64,000 bases of DNA from Pomphorhynchus laevis. Its lineage: Eukaryota; Acanthocephala; Palaeacanthocephala; Echinorhynchida; Pomphorhynchidae. The notes under the pieces are model-generated. The model had not been told where the DNA came from and did no database searches. It worked only from the letters and a program-made list of their open reading frames with translations. The DNA lies in contig WNNJ02002095.1 of assembly GCA_012934845.2 (NCBI GenBank), positions 1 to 64,000 of the forward strand. Reading direction: 5' to 3'. Numbering within the stretch: position 1 is the stretch's first letter; every line of letters begins with the position of its first letter. Shown one piece after another: positions 11,456 through 21,273 of the stretch. A program made the position numbers and the translations under genes.

Positions 11456-12848
11456 CCTGAAGGATCAAATCAACTAACTGAGTCTACGTATTTAATATAA
11501 TTATAAACTAAACAAAACATAATAATGCTAAATCAAAATTTAATAATTAAATAATAAAATTAATAATTGTTTTTAGATTTTCTATAATTTAAATCAAGTT
11601 AAAATAAAAAATTGAAATTTCAAAATAAACGTCATTTTTATGAATTGACTAATAAATAACAGACGTTGTATCAGAATAAGAATTAGAGGTCATCAGGAGG
11701 AACTGCTATGCTATCAGGTTTCGGCCCCTAACTCCTCTACCCAACATAGCAGCGGGGCCAAATACATGCTAATGATGTATTTCCTCTGAAATAACTATCT
11801 AGTATCTTATTCTAATACAAAGTATATTATTTATTATCCATCCATAAAAATTTGCCACTTAAGAGTTTAAATTTATTCTTTATATTATTGTGTTGATTTA
11901 TATATTTTACTATTTTCTGTTTGATGGTATTTTTATAGTAACCTAGTTTAAAATATGTATCTATTAAATTATTTAAATGATTTTGAAGAAAGCCAATATC
12001 ATTACATATTGTTGCAATTCTTAAAATTTCATTATTTAATGTATTATATTTTATATTATATGGTATGCATGAATGCTCATGCAAAAATATGTTTCTTGTA
12101 AATTTAAATATGTCATCTTTACGATATAAATTAATAGTAGTTTTAGTTAATGTTAATTTAATGTTCATATCTAGATATACACCTTCTTTATCATTAATAT
12201 TGGTTTTGTTAAGAATAAGGCTTTCTGGATAAATTTGTTCACTAATTGAATAAAAATTATTAGAATTAAATACACATATATCATCAATGTATCGAAACAT
12301 ATATTTCATATATTTATATTGTTTAGATTTAGTTTTTACACAGTTATGAACAAATTCATATTCTATAAAGCTTAAAAACAAGTCAGCTATAATTGGGCTA
12401 CTATTACAACCCATTGGAACACCTTTTACTTGTCTAAATTTAGACGTCCTACCTTTAAATAATTTTAAGGATTCTAATATTTCAATTTTATCCATATATT
12501 TATATTTACTTGATGGTTTAATTTTTGTTAGATTGGCGTTGTAGTTATTATAACATATATATGTATATCTTTTCCGAATATAAGATTAATTAATTTTACT
12601 AACGCTTCTTTAATATCTACTAAATCTAGATTTGTATAAAGAGTACTAAAATCGTATGTATTTATATTTTGAAAATTTATTCCTTTTGTCTGTTCTAAAA
12701 ATTCTTTTGTAGAATTAATACTGAAATAGTGTTTTATACCAGTATTAATTTCGATTACCTTGCAATATTTTTTAAAGTGTGCTTTAATTACTTTAAGTAT
12801 TTTATTCATATAGACTTTATTTTTTCCGCCCTTATATTTTATTCATAT
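11456..12848 (-). mobile_element. Penelope-like element (PLE) inserted in LINE A copy 2
   Basis: The - strand encodes a Penelope-type reverse transcriptase in two large open pieces (12809-12528 and 12495-11827). Motifs are NTYDFSTLYTNLDL (motif A equivalent), KGVPMGCNSSPIIADLFLS (motif B) and the catalytic FRYIDDICVF (motif C). Downstream LYRKDDIF...HEHSCIP follows. No GIY-YIG domain is seen in this copy. A ~370-bp AT-rich 3' flank (11456-11826) with structured repeats recurs, inverted, at 55.0-55.7 kb. The copy is a 5'-shortened fossil. The flanking LINE A sequence matches copy 3 on both sides, which proves insertion. Confidence 0.85.
11703..11782 (-). repeat. Structured PLE flank: interleaved inverted repeats plus hairpin
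   Basis: ctgctatg (11703-11710) pairs with catagcag (11745-11752), and ggcccc (11723-11728) pairs with ggggcc (11754-11759). The two perfect helices interleave in the order A-B-A'-B', a pseudoknot topology. An adjacent hairpin aaatacat/atgtattt (11760-11767 with 11775-11782) follows. A related flank at about 55.5-55.6 kb keeps the 8-bp helix as ctgttgtg/catagcag through G-U pairs, while the GC helix is not kept there. Confidence 0.6.
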
Positions 12849-14210
12849 AATGGATTGTAACATTTGCATCTCTACCAGATAAAAGGCTAAGGGCGGAAGC
12901 ACATCTTGAATTCCACTGAAGGATATTAAGTGAAAAAGGCTCTTGAATACTTTGCATTGTACTAAGTTAGCTGGAGTGAGATGCCTCCTCCCAGTCCGAG
13001 CCAGGAGTGAGAAGTTTGCCCTTCTAACTCACAGCCCCACTAGGAAAAGATACTTGCCCACCGGCAACATCTTTATTTTCCTCCAGACTACTTCCCAGAA
13101 ATAAATATCTTTCCTGGCCAGCTTAAGTGATGCCAGACTTTGTTTTACGGCAGATCTTTTTTGAAATTGGGGATTTTCTTGATAACTTCATAGTGTTGAT
13201 TGTCGTAGCAGAGCACAACTCCTCGAATTCAGCTAACAAATGCATAAACATCGCACGAATTTCGTCCTTGTTAGTTTGTATTTTGTTGTCGATTAGTTTT
13301 ATGACTTCGGCGTCGGTCATTCCATCGCTTGAAGAATTACGAGCCAAGCAGACATCGGCAAAGTGTGCCGGTCAGGCGGGAGTACTACTATGCCTCGATT
13401 TGTATGCACGAAAGTGGCTACATTTTCTTGACCAAGTGGGTGCTGGGACCGCAATTGGTACAATGATGGGGAATAACACATTTCCCCTCATGGGCATCCG
13501 CAGAACTGCAAACCCCACAAGTCTTTGGCTGAATGCAGTTGAAGGACCAATGACCCCATTGGTGGCATCCATTGCAATGGGTGTAAATCATACTATCTGA
13601 ATCAATGAGTAAAAAACTAGATTGTGCCCCAAGAAGTGGTTAAATTTACTGATTGCCAGGCACTCAGCATGATTAACCGTTGGAGAACAAAAGGCCACCA
13701 GCAGTGGCTAACCATTTCTGCCCATAATAGGGCAGATATTATGAACTTTGAATTCATATTTGAGAGCTTTTATTTCATCGTCAGATGCAAAGGACGGAAG
13801 ATAATTAGTTCTTAATGAAGCCTGAATAGGCTTGTAGATGGACGTACCATACTTACAAAAATTCTTACCGAAAAATTCGAGATAGGCACTAGCAATATCT
13901 TGAGAACAGAAAGAAATACGGATCTGAGCTTCATTGTAGCGGATAGAATTAAATATGACTTTATTTTTGTATCCATCAGTAAAGTCCCTCAAGAAGTTGT
14001 TGAAAATATTGTTTCTTTATAAGGGCTGTAACAGTTTGATTACAACGATGATAACCAATTTAGACACAGGAGAAAGTTCTCCCTCCGCACTTAAGATCGA
14101 AATTTTAGAATAAATCTCACTTGCCTCTTTGTTTTTGACATGAAATATCATAATAATGACTTTATTAAATACACCAAAATATATAGCATGCAAGAAAAAG
14201 TAGTTCACAA
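12849..14210 (-). mobile_element. LINE A copy 2, ORF1 half
   Basis: This is the 5' part of the LINE A copy interrupted by the PLE. It includes an ORF1 with a folded N-terminal part (13992-13708, DFTDGYKNKVIFNS..., SFCSQDIASAYLEFFGK). Around 13590-13370 on the - strand are zinc knuckles (CIHCNGCHQWGHWSFNC, CGVCSSADAHEGKC, CTNCGPSTHLVK). A helical tail follows (13347-13123, DAEVIKLIDNKIQTNKDEIR). The 12849-13080 stretch matches the ORF1-ORF2 joint of copy 3. Confidence 0.8.
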
Positions 14211-14224
14211 CAAAGTCAGATAAA

Positions 14225-14361
14225 ATGACAGAACGTCAACTTCATTATTCTTCGTCTTCACTTTCTCTTTCATGGCCTCATGTCCAGGGGGATCTGAACC
14301 CCCAACCGATCCAACACGCCGCCTCCCGACTGAATCATCCGGGAACTTTCACCCCCCCCCA
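14225..14361 (-). repeat. tRNA-like (possible SINE) relic with C10 tract
   Basis: On the - strand between about 14345 and 14265 there is an A-box-like TGATTCAGTCGGGAGGC. About 17 nt later comes GGGGGTTCAGATCCCCC, a perfect T-arm with a B-box-like loop. Anticodon and acceptor stems do not pair well, so it is not a functional tRNA gene. A run of 10 C lies at about 14352-14361. It sits between two head-to-tail LINE A copies. Confidence 0.4.
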
Positions 14362-14429
14362 AAGAATCCTATCGGCGCGGACTATGATAGGTAAACGAGA
14401 GACGAGGAGCTAAAGAAACCTTAGCATTT

Positions 14430-17240
14430 GCTCTGGGGGACGCCCTCTTGAGAAGATGACTAATCCCGAGATAGCCCAAGTGCCCCAAAAGCGCACCTGG
14501 ATTTTCCCTTTCAATGACAGATGCTCAGCGCGTTTCAGGGCCTACCTAGCTTTCTTCAGGATAAGTTTGAGTCTATCCAGTCAGCTTTCGCCGACCAGTT
14601 CACCGTAACGGTGAACACCAGGTATTTTAATCGACTTGTGAAGGTGGGAAGTGGTTCAGAGGCAAATATAAATGAAAACGCAGAGAGTTCTAACCTCTTA
14701 AGTTTTTGCTTTGTTGCAGAAGTGTCATTACACATGTGTCCAATGAACAGGGCTGTGGCGTCACCAGCGTACACCACTAGGCGTTGTTCACGTTTAAATA
14801 TTTTAAAGAGGTTAATGAAGGCAGCAAGAAATAATATAAGAGAAAGTGGTAAACCGTGAGGCACACCCGTAATAGGGTAGAACTGACGCGCATCAGGGTT
14901 GTCTTTATAGTAAAATCGCTTGGTGTACATCAGGATCTCCATGTTTACAATTCTCGCGGGCAACCCGAGAGACTTGAGAGAAGAGATCACGAAGGGAATG
15001 GAGATGCGGTCAAATGCAGCAGAAAAGTCAAGGAAAACAGCTACAACTAGACGATGGCTATTATCCCGACAAAGCTGCTCCACCTCACCAACCGCTGGAT
15101 TGACCGAGCGACCTTTGACGAACCCATGAAAACCTGGAGGGATCAAATTACGCCTACTTAAATGGTCGCGGATTTTACGCGCAAGCGCTTTTTCGTAAAT
15201 CGACATGAGGGCATTTTGAATCGAAATGGGTCGCAGATCTTTAGGGCATGATCATGATATTTCTTTGGAATAAAAACACGTTTACTAATATTGATGCCTG
15301 CTACATCGAATGGGGAGGCTAAAAGCATTGTGACGGCCACCTCTCTTCTCTGATCGGCTGTCAAAAGCTGACTGACCCGAGAAGACAATGGAGCGACGGA
15401 TTTGGAGGTGCCCGGAAGTGGACCCCAATAGTTAAGGATATCCGTAACAGATAAATCCCTACTCCTGAAGTTACCCCAAGGCGGGATTGATTGAAGTGAT
15501 TAAGTGGCTCTATAGTTGTGTAGGGCTAGTGACTCCTACAAAACTTTGTCAAGGCCTACATTCCCTATCCATCCCAATGATCTATCTTTCCAACAAACAA
15601 ACAAACTTCTCCTTCTTGAAAATCTTCTAAAAGGAAGACTGAGAAGGGTTAAGGCACTCAATGCTATCCCTAGCCATACCTAGCTGGAACTTATATCTAG
15701 TGCTCCAGTATTCATTCGAGAGGGCCTGTCTGGCGGAAACAGAAAGATTAGTGAGGTTAAGAAATTTCGTTAGGAAAATGTCGAGGATAGAATTTGTTGA
15801 TGTGCAATGAAAGGTAAGGGTTAATGGTTTGTGAATATGATACCGTTCCTAGCTCTGCGAAGTGATTCATTGATCCAACGACTAGTTCTGTCGTTGAAAT
15901 CTTCAAGTATCATGTCATAGCCGCTGTCGATAATGCTATTCAGGAGGTCACGGTTCTTATGGATCTCCCCTGGACTGATGCAGACATTGGCTAGGCTGAG
16001 GCTTTTACCGTTCTTACGGAGTGAAACTACTAAACAAGACAGAGCTGGATATGAATAGTTTAATAGGAGGGAGGATCTTAACGAGCACTTAACTAAGGTC
16101 AAGAGTCCTTGAGATGAAGAGGAGTGAGGTGAGGGTTATGTACGGTGTATAGTGAGAACAAATGTGCTTTGGAATAAATCGAGTAATGTCCTTGGGGATA
16201 CGGATAGACCGCGTCTCCTTAGCCACTATAACATCTGCATCTCTACCGGATAGAAATCTAAGGGCAGAAGCACTCCCGAATTCCACTGAAGGATATTCAG
16301 TGAAAAGGGATCACGAGTACTCTGCATTGTGATGGATTAGTTGGATGGGGAATTGCCCACCTAGACAGAGTTAGGTGCGGGAAATGTGCCTTCCCACCAC
16401 TAGCCCCCTCTATTGACGGTACTTGATCCTGGGCAATATATATATCCCTGAGTCTTACATCGAATAATCTTCTCGATCTTGATTGGGATGGACGGCATGG
16501 GCTGAATCCCCCTATTTTTCGACTCCGGAAGAACAGATGCTACTGGAATCGTAGGATTCTTATTGATAGCATACGACTATTAATATAAGGGTTTCCAAAC
16601 TTTTGTCCGACTATTCTATCTTTATATCCATCAACCGGGATATCTCGGTGTCTTCCATGCGCAGTGTGGCCACACAAGAAAAGGAAGTTGTAGGTTTAAC
16701 CGGACGAATAAAAAGTCTTCTGCACGCCTTGAACTTACTGCAGCTCCTGCGCCATGTAGGATGGCTCCCCCGCAGTTTGAACATGATGGGGGGATCAACG
16801 GTCATTCGAGGACAGAGATAATCAAGAGGCTGATCCGCAGATACCACATGTAGGGATCCTACTGCAGCTGGAGGCCCAGTGCCTCTTTTTGTGACACCCC
16901 CTGCAGTGGGGGTAGGTCAATTCGTCTATTTCGGCTATTTAAATACGAATGTTGAACCCCATAAACGGGTTGGAAGACGATTTTGATGGAGTTTTAGATA
17001 TTTCCACTGGCGCGGTACAAAAGCCAACCGTGATAGGGTTACAGTTTCTACCCACGATTTGTATCAGACTAGAAACTTTGAAAGTCGCCATAAACGATTT
17101 TTCGTCATCTTCATCCATTGAACATGGTAGATTGGTAACTTTGATCGAAGCCAGGATAGGCTTTATGGTAAGTTCACCGAACTCTTTAAGATTCTCGGAA
17201 AATATTCCGCGTATTTCATTGTAAGATCGTATGATACAAA
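14430..17240 (-). mobile_element. LINE A copy 3 (most complete copy)
   Basis: The - strand carries, 5' to 3', ORF1 (about 17230-16340) with zinc knuckles near 16900-16750 (CRGCHKKRHWASSC, CGICGSA). The APE-type endonuclease follows (16286-15821), with ALRFLSGRDADVIVAKETRS, GEIHKNRDLL and DFNDRTSRWINES. Then come the linker (about 15790-15420) and the reverse transcriptase (15388-14556). RT motifs are GFVKGRSVNPAVGEVEQL, VVAVFLDFSAAFDRI, ITGVPHG and a VVYAGDATA box in the place of F/YADD. The C-terminal GYLGIS part ends near 14430. Frames are broken in a few places and the YADD box is altered. This architecture places LINE A in the Jockey/I/R1 group; finer assignment needs a tree. Confidence 0.85.
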
Positions 17241-17303
17241 AGAAATTTTCACCTCGGAGGGGTGTATCTTTACAGAATTAAACAAAATCCTGTTCTTATA
17301 TTG

Positions 17304-17334
17304 TAGCGAGAAATTTATCAGAAATTTCTCGCTA
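17304..17334. repeat. Perfect 13-bp hairpin near LINE A 5' end
   Basis: tagcgagaaattt (17304-17316) and aaatttctcgcta (17322-17334) are exact reverse complements with a 5-nt loop. A third half-copy (aaatttctcgct) follows at about 17352. Confidence 0.8.
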
Positions 17335-17649
17335 CCAAAAAATCTACAACAAATTTCTCGCTCAGAAATTTCTATATTGTACAGTTGATCCCTTTCTATA
17401 GGTTTTCTTACTTTAATTTAAATCAAGTTTGTCTTTTTACGAATGGGGGAAGCACCTCCTCATCGCCTGAAGATAACAAAACATTACTGACCTCATCGTT
17501 GTGACGTTTAGTTGAAGAACATCCAATACACACCTCTTTTTCGTTTGGTAAATTGCTGTATTTAGCATCAGAATTCGAGTTATTTGATACCTACGCCATG
17601 TTGTTTCCATTATTTCTGATCTTGTACATAAGGCTATCACTTAATTTTT

Positions 17650-18030
17650 AAACGTATTTGATGTGATCACCGATTTACAGCATTCAATGTAATTTAAAAG
17701 CACAACATATAAACCTAGGTTGTATTGGATTTTTATGTAATTTGGGATTCCAATGTAATATAGGTATCGTTTTATTATCTGATGCAATTTCTATACCTTT
17801 CTTATCCATTATAGAACAATGACTTGTAATAATTGTTTCTAAACTTAAATCACTACATTCATATGTTGTGTTTATATTTAAATCATTATAATAATGTTCC
17901 TTCATCATTATATCATAATAAAGCTTTTTGCATATGAAGACAAAGTTATTACTTTATCAATTGTTGTTATTATATAGTTATCCTTTAATTTAGTAGTTCT
18001 GTATACATATTTTTATTATTGTTAGTCATT
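17650..18030 (-). mobile_element. PLE reverse transcriptase N-terminal fragment
   Basis: The - strand frame 17908-17684 contains TIPILHWNPKLHKNPIQPRF, the characteristic early Penelope-type RT motif (PKLHKxP...RxI). Before it comes GIEIASDNK. It is the part missing from the PLE at 11.46-12.85 kb, and may be a fragment of the same family. Confidence 0.75.
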
Positions 18031-18055
18031 TTAGCCAGACGCGGAAGAACAACGA

Positions 18056-18140
18056 AAAACACTGTTAGATGCCGTTTCGTCATCACTATGACTCTTCAGT
18101 GCCAGTTCCCTTTCACTGTTGGATGCAGAGGAGGACTACC
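18056..18140 (-). ncRNA. Hammerhead-like motif 1 (degenerate)
   Basis: On the - strand CTGAAGA (18099-18093, fits CUGANGA) is followed by GTCAT-AGTG-ATGAC, a perfect 5-bp stem II with 4-nt loop (18092-18079), and then GAAA (18078-18075). Stems I and III could not be paired with confidence. A related repeat lies at 24.63-24.73 kb. Word GCATCYAACAGTG occurs on both sides about 60 nt apart, suggesting a tandemly repeated origin. Confidence 0.45.
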
Positions 18141-18314
18141 AGACAAACCTATCAAAGAACCATGTGAATGATGCACTAGAAAACCTCTAGTGACATCATC
18201 ATTGAGTGCTGAACAACCATCATCTTCAGTGCTGAACATTGTCCAAAGAAATCTCTCGCAATCGAAGGATTGCCTCAGATAGGAGTTGTTAATTCGGATC
18301 GATCGTTCGATCAC

Positions 18315-19465
18315 TCGGACAAGCTAGAATTTTACGCGTAAGTTCAGCGGTCGAGAGATGAGATGTAGGCAGGGAGCATCGTATCCTTAACAGTTCAAAC
18401 TCCTAAGCCGCCACAGTTGGTTGGTAAGGTTACTTGCTTTCATGACGTGTCGGATAGAGGTAAGTTAAGTACATCTTGAAGGATCTTGCGTAACGAACCG
18501 TCATATTTAGTCACTGAATCTCTGAGAAAAAACGGAGTGCATCGGAGGAAGTAAGATAATTTGGCGAGATTGAAACAGTTCCTTAGAATAAACAGTACAT
18601 CTTGCCGCGAAAGATCCCGGATCTTAGATCCAACGAGCGCGAGGTTTGATATAAACTTCGTCATTTGTAGATCAATGCTAGCTATATAACTATTAGGGCA
18701 CCCTAGTAATCTGGCTGAGTTTTGATCTATAATGTTAAATCATGGGAACTGTTCAAGTAGACTATTGCTTGTCTCCACGTCCTTTGCGATGATTTCACAT
18801 TTGCTTGGATTTAAACACAAACCAAATCGGAACCGAGTATCTAGATGGTTTTAACATCCTCCTCCCTGTCGTTTACTGGCTCGCCCATAGGCTACGGAAG
18901 GAGTAGCCTATGGCGATAGGTCGCACGCCTCCTGATTTCTTCCGTATAGCGATTAGACCGATGCCAAAGAAGCTGCGACGGATACGCTCTGGTATATTGC
19001 CTGTCATCACTAATCGTGTTGAAGCAACTATTGAAAGTAAAAGGTTGTTATCCGCAATGCCGACGGTCGGGCAAATAAGGTCATTTAAGTGAAGAGGTGT
19101 TAATCCGTCTGGACCCCCTGTCGATGCGGAAGGGAACGAATTTATTGCATGTGTTACTAATTCGCACTATACAATTTCAGCAAAAGTAAGGACGCTTTGG
19201 GGGGGGTCTACTTCGAGATCACCAACGCTAGCAACTTGGGTGTAAATTAGTGCATCAGATAATGGGCGGAAATTTCTATAAAACTCTTCAAGGTGTGGAT
19301 TTCGCATTATGCCTCATTAAGGGAGCTTGATACATGTAGTTGTTGGTTTCGAAGAAACTCCAATGTCTCCTGACAGGGGACGAGGATGGACTCATCACTG
19401 CCTAACAATCGCACTGCTCCAGATATATCCCCATCCTCCAGTTTCTCAAACACTCGCTTGCACAA
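18315..19465 (-). mobile_element. LINE fragment of the SAGGPDGL-RT type
   Basis: The - strand reads, in several frames, a conserved order of motifs. First VFEKLEDGDISGAVRLLGSD (about 19460-19390), then SFPSASTGGPDGLTPLHLND (about 19130-19065) and IRKKSGGVRPIAIGYSFR (about 18950-18895). LCLNPSKCEIIAKDVETSN follows near 18820-18765. The C-terminal VGSKIRDLSRQDVLFILRNC...LLPLSDTSWKQ...GGLGV runs about 18640-18390. This is the RT family common in invertebrate genomes with the 'SAGGPDGLRPQHLKDL' motif. The catalytic core between about 18890 and 18830 is poorly preserved. It is dead. Confidence 0.75.
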
Positions 19466-20973
19466 CTAAAATGTTTCTACCATAATTACATATTGATTTC
19501 AGTTATTTATTATCATTACAAATTTTCCTTCCTAATAGCGGTAACAGCTTATACCTTATATCTTATTTTAAGAATCTATTTACTTAAATCCGATCCTAAA
19601 TATATGTTGACTTAAAAGTCAACCTATATTTACATTATCTATACATTTATTAATGTAGTTTAATTAATATTTATATAATCTATACATTAATCAATGAAGT
19701 TTGATAGCATTTTCCTAAACTCATCATCTTAATTAATTCTAGATTATGGGTATATGGGCATATATGGGTATATATGTAAATTTATTTTATAAACAAAACC
19801 AAAATTAGATTATTGTAGAAATTAATTCAGTTAATTAATTTTAAATAATTAATTATGAAATAAATGCGAAATATAAATTTATAAAATTTATAAAAAAAGT
19901 ATTTTTAGAAAAACTTATTATATTTACATAAAGATCTTTTAACTTATTATCTCTTAATAAGCGCCAAGATTCTCGTTTCTTGTTTAACATAGAGAATTTT
20001 ATTTTTATTGTTATTTAATCTATATTTATTCAGTTTTGACAGCATTTTCCTTAATTCGTTGTTTTCGATTAATTCTAGATTATGGGTACATATCTGTTCA
20101 TTTATTTTATCAAAATTAAGAGTTTTGCAATTGCATTACAAGGAACGCCATTTAAATTCAAATTTTTATAAGAATGGAAATGGAAAATATTTGAAATATT
20201 TATACAATATTGGAATTAATATATAATATTCTATTATTAAATTACATAAAAATGTCATTAAATATTATTAGTTGTAGACTGTATTTCAACGATTGCAGTA
20301 ACCTTTTTAATTTAACATCAAGGAGATATTTTGTTTAAAAATTTCGTTAAAGCAACAAAACCGACGATTACCCATCTAGTGACGATATTTCGTGTTCAAT
20401 CAAATTTCCCATTTTTAAACAATCTTCTGTTGAAATAATCAACGAACAATAAATAACGTATTTATAGGAAATTAATAATACCTTCCATTTTCAACAGTTC
20501 CGAAGAATCAGATCCTGGTAAAGCTTCAATGTCCGCTGATTTCAAAATATTTAAGCATTTATCCAGCAAAGCCTAAAAATCTTTTAACTTATTATCTCTT
20601 AATAAGCGCCAAGATTCTCGTTTCTTGTTTATACATAGAGAGAGTAGCGTTAATATTCTTTACTACTATTTGACTTAAAGAAGACGTAACAGTTGAAAGC
20701 TTTTCTAATTATAAATGTTTTTCTCTTGTCTATAATTCACACTTATTAATTAAGACGTTTGAATTTTGTAATTATTATAATTATTATATTTTATATTTAA
20801 TATTTCGTAATTTAGACTTGTTAGTTCCGAGAGCAAATTGACAGACTCTATTGCTTTTATTTTTAATGTCGGAATTATTTATCACTAAAATGTAAATATT
20901 TTCGCTTTCAGTATTGACATCAATTGCAAGAACAAAGATAGTATTTCTTCCGTTAACTAAATTCATGCGCTAA
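19466..20973. other. AT-rich region upstream of GSK3
   Basis: No gene recognised. It contains internally duplicated segments (see the 53-bp repeats) and may hold the promoter or first non-coding exon of the kinase gene. Confidence 0.5.
19934..20631. repeat. Exact 53-bp direct repeat pair
   Basis: 19934-19986 and 20579-20631 are identical over 53 bases ('atcttttaacttattatctc...cttgttta') and continue to match ('acatagaga') after a 1-base gap. Weaker duplicates are nearby: 'tagcattttcct...attaattctagattatgggta' at about 19700-19750 and about 20040-20093. Confidence 0.85.
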
Positions 20974-21033
20974 CATTTTGCCGTCGAATATAAAACAACC
21001 TTTTTTGGAACATCTGTATATCATCTGTCAAAA

Positions 21034-21273
21034 GTGGCATCCTGTCGTCTTTCCACTACCAGTGTTTCCAATTCGTCAAACAACTCTAGAATTATAACTG
21101 TTCAAGCAACACCTGGGCAAGCAGTTGATACTGAGGTGACACCTGAATCTATTTCCTATGCGGATGTTAAAGTAATTGGTAATGGCAGCTTTGGCGTTGT
21201 TTACCAGGCTAGACTTCTTCCTGGTGGCATGCTAATTGCCATAAAAAAGGTTATGCAAGACAGAAGATACAAG
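21034..21273 (+). CDS. GSK3: GSK3 exon 1 (N-terminus, glycine loop, catalytic Lys)
   Basis: Encodes [12 protein letters not shown], then [10 protein letters not shown], the animal GSK3 'VTTVVATPGQG' block, then the glycine loop and ATP Lys. The donor is aag|gttgg. No ATG is in frame from the stop at 20971 onward. An acceptor-like aaaag ends at 21034, so an upstream exon ending in A would give A|TG GCA TCC and a start aligned with human MSGRPRTTS. The STTS could then correspond to the Ser9 region. Confidence 0.85.

Noticed and set aside
14265-14345. Functional tRNA gene
   Set aside because: T-arm and A/B-box words are present but anticodon and acceptor stems do not pair; treated as a possible SINE relic.
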